Positions 1 to 5,474 of a stretch of DNA of 5,651 nucleotides are shown one piece after another. A program made the translations under genes and the position numbers. The stretch comes from Deltaproteobacteria bacterium UBA4427 (lineage in GTDB: Bacteria; Myxococcota_A; UBA9160; UBA4427). The notes under the pieces are model-generated. The model was not told the origin of the DNA and ran no database searches. It saw only the letters and a list, made by a program, of their open reading frames with translations. Each line of letters opens with the position of its first letter. The stretch's first letter is position 1. The stretch lies in NCBI GenBank assembly GCA_002390675.1, contig DGPZ01000048.1, positions 1 through 5,651 on the forward strand, in the 5' to 3' direction.

Positions 1-1020
1 TACTCCGCGTGGCGTTCGATGATCGAATGCCTTGATCGAGAAGTGCCGGAACTCGTTGTTCTTATCGATTCCGGTGGATTCAATCTACCCTTTGCGCGAA
101 TCGTCCGCAGGCGGTCGAAAGCGCGGGTTCTCTATTACGTGGCCCCCCAAGTATGGGCTTGGCGCTCCGGTCGTTTGCCTAAGCTTAGAGCTCGCGCGGA
201 CAGGATCGCTGTGGTTCTGCCTTTCGAGGAGACGTTCTACCGCGCAGCGGGGGTTTCGGTTGATGCAGTTGGGCATCCGATTCTGGATCGGCCCGTCGCG
301 ACCCGTCCTGCCGCGGATGCCCAGCGCTCTGCACGGCATGCCTTGGGTATAGATCCGTCGGTGCCCGTGATCGGTTTTTATCCAGGCAGTCGGCGCAATG
401 AAATAGCTCGCCACCTACCGCTTCAGTTTGCGGCGATTGAGCGACTCGTTGCGGATCGGAAGGATCTGGTCGCTTTAGAGATCGTGATCGCCGTTGCTCC
501 TTCGATTGATCGCGCTCGAATCGAGGGAATCGCAAGGCGATTCGCGAACGGGCGCAAGCTGCACTTTGTGACGGATGCGACGCTAAGTATGGATGCTATC
601 GATGTGGCGCTAGCGAAGCCCGGGACGGTCACGCTGGAGTTGATGTTACGTGAGCGGCCCATGGTTGTGATGGCGAGAACAGGACGATTGACAGGTGAAA
701 TCGTGCGCAGCGGTCTAAACGTTTCCTATTTGGCTTTGCCTAATCTAATCGCCGAGGCGGAGATTGTTCCGGAGTGTATTCAAGATCGAGCAACTCCAGA
801 TCGAATCGCGAGCGCACTTGCGCCACTCTTAGGGCGAGCTTTAGGCGGAGGCTATGAAGGTGATGACGAAGATGATGGCGCGGAAATGAACGCGCTGTCC
901 CGTGCAGCCCTCGATCAAGTTGAAGCGATGCGCGAAGCTCGGACGAGGCTCGGCGAATCGGGCGCTACAGATCGAGCGGCGGCGATCGCGGAGGAATTGA
1001 TTGGGACCCCTCGGGCATAG
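1..1020 (+). CDS. lpxB: Lipid-A-disaccharide synthase LpxB (5' end outside window)
   Basis: LpxB is a GT-B fold inner-membrane-associated glycosyltransferase that condenses UDP-2,3-diacylglucosamine with lipid X to form the lipid A disaccharide. The reading frame is open from base 1, so the ATG at 19 is internal. Compared with the 382-residue E. coli enzyme, roughly the first 75-80 residues are missing. Family landmarks, numbered from the ATG at 19, are VVLIDSGGFN (13-22, with the conserved Asp), APQVWAWR (42-49), LPFEETFY (67-74), GHP (85-87), YPGSRRNEI (121-129), GTVTLE (202-207) and SYLALPNLIA (236-245). The loop usually reading SGT-x-TLE has Pro for Ser (KPGTVTLE, 200-207). A short acidic stretch, GDDEDDGAE (281-289), lies near the C-terminus, where E. 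coli LpxB has a short linker. The stop is TAG at 1018-1020, and waaA begins inside this gene. Identity is secure; activity is inferred. Confidence 0.95.
   Translation, partial: YSAWRSMIECLDREVPELVVLIDSGGFNLPFARIVRRRSKARVLYYVAPQVWAWRSGRLPKLRARADRIAVVLPFEETFYRAAGVSVDAVGHPILDRPVATRPAADAQRSARHALGIDPSVPVIGFYPGSRRNEIARHLPLQFAAIERLVADRKDLVALEIVIAVAPSIDRARIEGIARRFANGRKLHFVTDATLSMDAIDVALAKPGTVTLELMLRERPMVVMARTGRLTGEIVRSGLNVSYLALPNLIAEAEIVPECIQDRATPDRIASALAPLLGRALGGGYEGDDEDDGAEMNALSRAALDQVEAMREARTRLGESGATDRAAAIAEELIGTPRA
990..1003 (+). promoter_or_regulatory. Shine-Dalgarno site and TTG start of waaA
   Basis: GGAGGA at 990-995 lies five bases before the TTG at 1001-1003, inside the last codons of lpxB. 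This supports the non-ATG start. The next in-frame ATG, at 1034, has no comparable purine-rich site. Starting there would also remove the front of the membrane-anchor segment. Confidence 0.65.
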
Positions 1021-2275
1021 CCTTGCAGCGCTCATGGCGATCGGGCTGACACCGGCTGTCGCGCTCGCTTTGCTAGTGCGGCCGAGTCTTCGTTTCGGCC
1101 TAGGAGAGCGGTTCGGACGAATCGATGTCGTCCCGCCCGGTAGCGAAGGCGCGATCTGGGTACACGCGTCCAGCGTCGGAGAAGCGAAGGCCGCCTGTCG
1201 CCTCGTAGAAGCTCTGGAATCTGCGGAACAACCGGTTCGGACCTCGACGTCGACCCGTCCCGGGCGTGAGGTTTTCCTTCGCGAGCGGCCGCATGGGGAA
1301 GTTACTCTGCTTCCACTCGATCATCCGTGGCTGACCGAGGCGGCGCTGCGACGAACGCGGCCTTCTCTTTCGGTGATGATCGAAACGGAATTGTGGCCGA
1401 GTTGGATTGCGGCCTGTGCCCGGCAATCCGTGCCGGTAGTTGTGGCATCGGGTCGGCTCTCGGACCGCTCTTTCCCCCGCTACCGCAAGGTGAAGCGAGC
1501 CTTGCGGGGGACCATTGCGAGGATTGAAGCGGTTGGAGCGCGTACCGAACTTGATGCCGAACGCTTTGTTGAGTTGGGTGTGCAGGAAAATCGCGTAAGA
1601 ATCACAGGGGACCTGAAACTGGATCCTCCTGCGGGGCAACCCGCGCTCGCGATCGATCTGATTCGCGCGGTCGCCGACACGCCTGTCGTAATCGGCGGAA
1701 GTACGCATAAGGGAGAGGAAACGGCGCTTCTTGATGCGATGGCCAGCGCGGAGAAGGCGGGGCACGGCTATGTCCTTGTGATTGCGCCGCGGCAGGTCGC
1801 GCGTTCGGCCGAAATCGTTTCACTCTGTCGCGACCGGCAGAGACGCGTCTATCGCAGAAGCGAACTAGAAGGGCGTCACCTTGTGCCAGGGGAGGTATTG
1901 GTCCTCGACACGCTGGGGGAACTTGCTGCGCTCTATGCGACCGCATCAATCGCCTTTGTCGGAGGCACGCTCGTGCCCGTGGGCGGTCATAATTTGGTGG
2001 AGCCTGTGCATGCGGGATGCCCGGTGTTATTTGGTCCCTACCTGTCCAACGTACGGAAAATCGTTGAAATTCTCGAAGTCGGAGACGCAGGCCGCAAAGT
2101 GGCCGACGCGGCTGGACTGGCAGCGGCGACACTCGAAGCATTCGAAGACCTCGAGGCCTGCCGCGTGCGCGGAGAAATTGGTCGCGAAGCTCTTGAGGCG
2201 CATCGTGGAAGCGTGGAGCAGACCCAGCGCATGATCGAGGAGGTGCTCGCTCGTCGTGTCGAAAGAACTGACTGA
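1001..2275 (+). CDS. waaA: 3-deoxy-D-manno-octulosonic acid (Kdo) transferase
   Basis: WaaA/KdtA transfers Kdo from CMP-Kdo to lipid IVA at the cytoplasmic face of the inner membrane. The 424 residues match the family length (E. coli 425). The order of landmarks is standard: a hydrophobic N-terminal anchor (about 8-26), RFGLGERFG (31-39), WVHASSVGE (53-61) with E61 at the catalytic Glu position, METELWP-type IETELWP (127-133), ASGRLSDRS (149-157), TGDLKLD (202-208), GGSTHKGEE (232-240), APR (262-264), DTLGELAALY (303-312) and FVGGTLVPVGGHNLVEP (319-335). It is a GT-B glycosyltransferase of family GT30. The gene overlaps lpxB by 20 bases and lpxK by 20 bases, so the three are probably co-transcribed and translationally coupled. 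The number of Kdo residues it adds cannot be read from sequence; the Kdo-kinase-like gene nearby hints at a monofunctional enzyme, as in Haemophilus. Confidence 0.96.
   Translation: MGPLGHSLAALMAIGLTPAVALALLVRPSLRFGLGERFGRIDVVPPGSEGAIWVHASSVGEAKAACRLVEALESAEQPVRTSTSTRPGREVFLRERPHGEVTLLPLDHPWLTEAALRRTRPSLSVMIETELWPSWIAACARQSVPVVVASGRLSDRSFPRYRKVKRALRGTIARIEAVGARTELDAERFVELGVQENRVRITGDLKLDPPAGQPALAIDLIRAVADTPVVIGGSTHKGEETALLDAMASAEKAGHGYVLVIAPRQVARSAEIVSLCRDRQRRVYRRSELEGRHLVPGEVLVLDTLGELAALYATASIAFVGGTLVPVGGHNLVEPVHAGCPVLFGPYLSNVRKIVEILEVGDAGRKVADAAGLAAATLEAFEDLEACRVRGEIGREALEAHRGSVEQTQRMIEEVLARRVERTD
2238..2258 (+). promoter_or_regulatory. Shine-Dalgarno site and GTG start of lpxK
   Basis: AGGAGG (2238-2243, extending to AGGAGGTG at 2245) is a near-perfect anti-16S match inside the 3' end of waaA. 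It lies 12 bases before the GTG at 2256-2258, a slightly long spacing. Another in-frame GTG at 2244 overlaps the site itself and so is unlikely. The frame is closed upstream by TGA at 2232-2234. Confidence 0.6.
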
Positions 2276-3422
2276 AGAGGGTGTCGAGATTGGCTTGGAT
2301 GACGCACGGGCAAACATAGCCCCGACCGCCGAGTCAGGAACGACTAACGAGAGCGGGGCAAGGCGGCTCCTGCGATTCCTTGGCGTGCTAGTGTCGCCGC
2401 TCTACGGCCTCGGAGCTCGGCGTGGGCGCCGCCGAGGCATGGCTGCACGAGATGCTCGAGGACGTCCCGCATGTGCGGTGGTGAGCGTGGGCGGGATGAC
2501 GGTTGGTGGAGCGGGAAAGACGCCTGTTGCGGCGCGTCTTGCACGAGGCTTCGCAAAACGAGGATTTCGTACGGTGCTCGCGAGCCGTGGCTATCGAGGC
2601 CTCGCGGATGAGGCCGTTACCGTCGTCTCGGATGGGAAGCAGGTGCTTGCGTTCGCCGAGTCCGCCGGGGATGAGGCGCTTGTATTGGCCGCGCATGCCG
2701 CGGGGGTTCCGGTTCTTGTGGGAGCGGATCGCCTGCGCGTTTCTCATCACGCAGTGTCGGTTTTTGCGGCGGAAATTATCGTGCTGGACGATGGATTTCA
2801 GCATCACGCCTTGGCACGGGATTTCGACGTCGTGTGCATCGACGCAAATGCCGCTCTTGGCAATGGCCGTGTCTTGCCGGCGGGCCCCCTGCGAGAGTCA
2901 GTTGCTTCCTTGAGGTTCGCGGATGCTGTTATTTGGTTGGACGATCAGGGAAGCGAACCGCTGCCTGATCTGATTAGGGAGCGCCTCAGAGATGACATTT
3001 CAGTTTATGCCGCTCGTCGCTCTGCTTCGAAGCTTCATTTGTTAGGGGACGTGTTCCCGCTCGATCTAGATTCGCTTCAAGGAAAACGCGTGGGCCTTGT
3101 CTCAGGGATCGCTCGTCCGAATTCTTTTCGGCGTAGCGCCGAAGCCCTGGGTGCGACTGTGGTTCGCGAACTTCGTTTTCGTGACCATCATGCGTTTCGA
3201 GCGACGGACCTTGCGCCTCTTCGTGAAGACAACGGCGAGGAGCCCACTGACCTCTGGCTGACAACTGAGAAAGATGCGCTCAAAATTCTTCCAAAGTGGG
3301 TTCGGCCGACGTTGTTGCAGGTTTTGGAGATCGAAGCCGAGATTGACGCGGAGGACGCGCTGCTCGATGAAATTGAGGCGATCCTGCGCGAAAGCGGCCG
3401 GCTGGAGCGAGTCCGAGGTTAA
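2256..3422 (+). CDS. lpxK: Tetraacyldisaccharide 4'-kinase
   Basis: LpxK is a P-loop kinase at the cytoplasmic face of the inner membrane. It phosphorylates the 4' position of the tetraacyl disaccharide-1-phosphate to give lipid IVA, the acceptor used by WaaA. The 388 residues show a hydrophobic membrane-contact helix (LLRFLGVLVSPLYGLG, 38-53), SVGGMTVGGAGKTP (77-90) with K88/T89 of the Walker A, ASRGYRG (109-115), GDEALVLA (138-145), LDDGFQH (177-183) with the conserved Asp pair, GNGRVLPAGPLRE (202-214), FRDHHAF (308-314) containing the conserved catalytic-site His region, and TTEKDALK (336-343). The E. coli protein has 328 residues. The excess comes partly from a polar N-terminal extension of about 25-30 residues before the membrane helix. 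The GTG start is backed by a strong ribosome-binding site, although a TTG at 2295 (codon 14) would shorten the extension. The gene ends with TAA, 18 bases from the stop of a convergent gene. Confidence 0.95.
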   Translation: MSKELTEEGVEIGLDDARANIAPTAESGTTNESGARRLLRFLGVLVSPLYGLGARRGRRRGMAARDARGRPACAVVSVGGMTVGGAGKTPVAARLARGFAKRGFRTVLASRGYRGLADEAVTVVSDGKQVLAFAESAGDEALVLAAHAAGVPVLVGADRLRVSHHAVSVFAAEIIVLDDGFQHHALARDFDVVCIDANAALGNGRVLPAGPLRESVASLRFADAVIWLDDQGSEPLPDLIRERLRDDISVYAARRSASKLHLLGDVFPLDLDSLQGKRVGLVSGIARPNSFRRSAEALGATVVRELRFRDHHAFRATDLAPLREDNGEEPTDLWLTTEKDALKILPKWVRPTLLQVLEIEAEIDAEDALLDEIEAILRESGRLERVRG

Positions 3423-3423
3423 G

Positions 3424-3461
3424 TCTCTCGCGGGATGCTGCTAGGGAGCCAAAGCGAGAGA
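3424..3461. terminator. Inverted repeat between the convergent operons (possible bidirectional terminator)
   Basis: TCTCTCGC (3424-3431) and GCGAGAGA (3454-3461) are perfect 8-bp complementary arms around a 22-base loop. The structure covers the gap between the lpxK stop and the minus-strand stop, and its right arm lies within the last codons of the minus-strand gene. Neither strand has a following T-run, so it is not a classical intrinsic terminator. It may still fold at the ends of both messages. This is a tentative call. Confidence 0.3.
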
Positions 3462-5474
3462 TGCGTCGCGAGGTGAGGGTGACGCGCTAACCGCGCCTGC
3501 GGCGTCGACTTCGAAGCGCGCGACGGCGCGGCTTCCTGTGAGCCGCTCTATAATTGGGAGCGAGGGTGCCTCGAAAAGCGTCGCCACAAGTCGTTCGTTT
3601 TCGTTGTGCCCGACTAAGTCGATGCGCGCGAACCCTAGGACTTTTTGGCTGAACCGAACGTCGGGATGATCCGCACTGGCGAGGGGTTCTTCGGCACGCG
3701 CGCCACTGCCGAGACCTAGTTGTAGTGAAGGGATCGGAGGCCCGACTTCGAAGGCCTGAAGGCTGTGGTGGTGTGCCGCGAGCACGAGTTGTATCGGCTT
3801 TCCCTCGGCTTCAATCGCATCTCGCACGAAGGTCGGATAGCCGCCGAGCCATGGCGTTCCGTGATCGTCGGTTGCGATCGGCCTGTGCATGGCGAGGATT
3901 CGCCACGGACCCTTTGCTGCGCGAATCGCTGTCCGTAGTTCACTGATCAGAGTCTCTCGGTCATCGATCGAAGGCTCCGATTCAAATAGAATCAAGCTAA
4001 CGCCGTTCCCAAGCTCGACCGCCTGAGCCAGCCCCTTACTCATCTGCCAACCCGGTACGAAATCGGGGATAGCGTTGCGCTGGAGAGAAGCACTCTCGGA
4101 GAGTTCCAAGTCGTGGTTGCCGAGTACGGCGAAGAACGGCGTAGGGGACCGTTCATCGAGCGGCGTAGAGCAGGCGTCCCTAACCTCCTGCGATCGCGGT
4201 CCGTCCAGCGATAGGAAATAGCAGTACGGCGTCACCAGGTTCTCGCGAATTCGCGAGACAAGGGTTGAGTTCGAGAGTCCGTCCCAGTAGAAGTTGTCGC
4301 CGAGAAAGACCAGCGCATCGACGGAGTCTCGCCTCGCCTCGTCGGTCATCGCCTCCGAGACGGATCGCTGCCCCTCAAATAGTGAAGGTAGGATTCGCGT
4401 TCGCCCTGTATCTCCGACCGCGAGCATTGAAAGCCGAGGTGCCTCGATCGGAGCGATCGATTCGTTTCGTGCGGTGTCGCAGCCAAGGCCGAAGACGGAT
4501 ACGCCTAATGCGAGAAGCGGAACAAGGATTCCTCCTCGCATCATCGGCTTGCCCAGGATTGACCCAATGCGCCAGCCTATTCGATGTCGAGTCATCCTCC
4601 GAAGCTCCGGGGCGCGCCGTGCTTGCATCGCTCGTCTCAAATCTCGGTCCCCGGCGCAATAAGTGGCGAATGCAACTGCGACCGTGCGCAACGAGATTTC
4701 GAGCCCATTCTTTCGTGTAGAACGCAGCAAGCGCATACACTCATTCATGCGATGCTCTGGTGATAGGCGGCTGGGGATCTGCGCTCGATCGAAGTCGATG
4801 AAGCGACATTGAAGCTTTTTGCTTTCTTTATGGATGGAGAAGAGAACGTTGCGCAGTTGGAGGTCACCATGTAGCACGCCGGCGTCGTGAAGCTGTCGGA
4901 GTGTTGAGCCCAAAACGCGCGCCGCGGGATATAGCCGCGCGTCTGCGGGTTCGTTGTTTGGTTTTCGGCTGTCGTTGCGCGGGGGGGATGATTTATTTTG
5001 ATCGTGATTGCGGCGTAGCAAAGCCAGCCCATCAAGCGCATCCGCTTCATTGATGGACGCGTAAGCACATCGCCAGAAGATCAAACGTCGCTGCGCGGCA
5101 GCGAAGACCGGCGCGACGACGGGGATGCCGCGTGTCTGCAGGCCGGCGACTAGAGACAGCTCTCTGAAGACGCGATCCGGACGCAGGAAGCGGTCGCCGG
5201 TCCAGCGGGCGAGCCAGCCGCCGTGAGAGGCGGGGCGGATGCGGACAGCTTGCGGCCACTGCGGGCCTTCCAAGAGGCGATGCTCTGTAAGTCCGCCTGG
5301 CACGATCGTTCCCTGCTCAAGAAGAGTATCGAATAGTTGAGAAGTGCTTTGCATCTTGAGCGCGGGCCAGTGCGCGAACTCAGGGGAGATCATTAGCCGA
5401 AAGTCGCGCTTGGCTGCGATGAAAGAAATGTTTTCGCGAGGAGAAGCGAGTTTTAGGTCTACATCGGAATTCAT
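3441..5474 (-). CDS. KdkA/WaaP-like Kdo kinase fused to a purple-acid-phosphatase-like metallophosphoesterase
   Basis: This 677-residue protein has two enzyme domains in one frame. Residues ~60-300 resemble Kdo kinase KdkA of the WaaP lipopolysaccharide kinase family: HGGWLARWTGDRFL (84-97), FRE (103-105), LHDAGVLHGDLQLRNVL (195-211) with D204 and N209 as catalytic-loop residues, FIDFDRA (225-231) with metal-binding D227, and RLLRSTRK (248-255). A polar insert rich in N, S, P and K (155-178) interrupts the lobes. A hydrophobic segment (316-331) ends in Cys332. Residues ~350-645 carry the calcineurin-like motifs VGDTG (D355), LGDNFY (D393, N394, Y396), LGNHD (N453, H454), MHRP (H530), HGT (538-540) and AHHHSLQ (567-573). 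Their spacing and the Tyr after GDNF resemble tartrate-resistant acid phosphatase. The ATG overlaps the upstream permease stop (ATGA), so translation is probably coupled. Expected topology is kinase in the cytoplasm and phosphatase in the periplasm. The substrate is inferred, most likely an LPS core sugar. Stop loss between two ancestral genes is possible. Confidence 0.85.
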   Translation of the reverse strand: MNSDVDLKLASPRENISFIAAKRDFRLMISPEFAHWPALKMQSTSQLFDTLLEQGTIVPGGLTEHRLLEGPQWPQAVRIRPASHGGWLARWTGDRFLRPDRVFRELSLVAGLQTRGIPVVAPVFAAAQRRLIFWRCAYASINEADALDGLALLRRNHDQNKSSPPRNDSRKPNNEPADARLYPAARVLGSTLRQLHDAGVLHGDLQLRNVLFSIHKESKKLQCRFIDFDRAQIPSRLSPEHRMNECMRLLRSTRKNGLEISLRTVAVAFATYCAGDRDLRRAMQARRAPELRRMTRHRIGWRIGSILGKPMMRGGILVPLLALGVSVFGLGCDTARNESIAPIEAPRLSMLAVGDTGRTRILPSLFEGQRSVSEAMTDEARRDSVDALVFLGDNFYWDGLSNSTLVSRIRENLVTPYCYFLSLDGPRSQEVRDACSTPLDERSPTPFFAVLGNHDLELSESASLQRNAIPDFVPGWQMSKGLAQAVELGNGVSLILFESEPSIDDRETLISELRTAIRAAKGPWRILAMHRPIATDDHGTPWLGGYPTFVRDAIEAEGKPIQLVLAAHHHSLQAFEVGPPIPSLQLGLGSGARAEEPLASADHPDVRFSQKVLGFARIDLVGHNENERLVATLFEAPSLPIIERLTGSRAVARFEVDAAGAVSASPSPRDASLALAP
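4479..4544 (-). other. Internal signal-anchor / lipoprotein-like signal segment between kinase and phosphatase
   Basis: Codons 311-332 of the fused gene read like a complete bacterial lipoprotein signal peptide: Met-Met-Arg, then the hydrophobic run ILVPLLALGVSVFGLG (316-331), then Cys332. The lipobox is imperfect: Gly at -1 and Leu at -2 are acceptable, but Gly at -3 is unusual. Asp333 follows the Cys; by the E. coli Lol rule, Asp at +2 would keep a lipoprotein in the inner membrane. In the full-length protein the same segment can act as a single transmembrane helix, with positive residues on the N-side, placing the kinase inside and the phosphatase outside. Confidence 0.55.
4593..4608 (-). 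promoter_or_regulatory. Candidate internal translation start for a separate phosphatase lipoprotein
   Basis: On the minus strand, the ATG of codon 294 (4593-4595) is preceded by GGAG at 4605-4608, nine bases upstream, and by GGAGG directly adjacent (4596-4600). The product would begin with a basic stretch (RHR, R302, K309, R313) ahead of the hydrophobic segment, as in a signal peptide with a long n-region. ATGs at codons 311 and 312 would give a more typical signal length, but they lack a clear ribosome-binding site. Confidence 0.35.

Noticed and set aside
982..989. GCGATCGC palindrome (cyanobacterial HIP1 word), also present near 4190
   Set aside because: Two copies in a GATC-rich, GC-rich region are not meaningful, and the genes give no sign of a cyanobacterium.
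1100..1765. Long open frame on the minus strand opposite waaA
   Set aside because: The peptide is Arg/Pro/Gly-rich with no recognisable motifs and lies entirely opposite a clearly real gene; it is a shadow frame.
2416..2436. CTCGGCG/CGCCGAG inverted repeat
   Set aside because: It lies inside the Arg/Gly-rich early part of lpxK, has no T-run, and is explained by GC-rich codons for those residues.
4530..4538. GAGGAGGA purine run just after the ATGs of codons 311-312
   Set aside because: It resembles a ribosome-binding site, but no in-frame start codon follows at suitable spacing; the TTG downstream is out of frame.
4479..4600. Kinase-phosphatase fusion as a frameshift artefact
   Set aside because: No change of frame is needed: kinase motifs, linker, hydrophobic segment and phosphatase motifs are all in one frame. 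A lost stop codon cannot be excluded from this sequence alone.
4265..4740. Open frames on both strands over the kinase-phosphatase junction
   Set aside because: Basic, low-information translations with no motifs, out of frame with the intact two-domain gene. They do not suggest a frameshift, since both domains are already in one frame.
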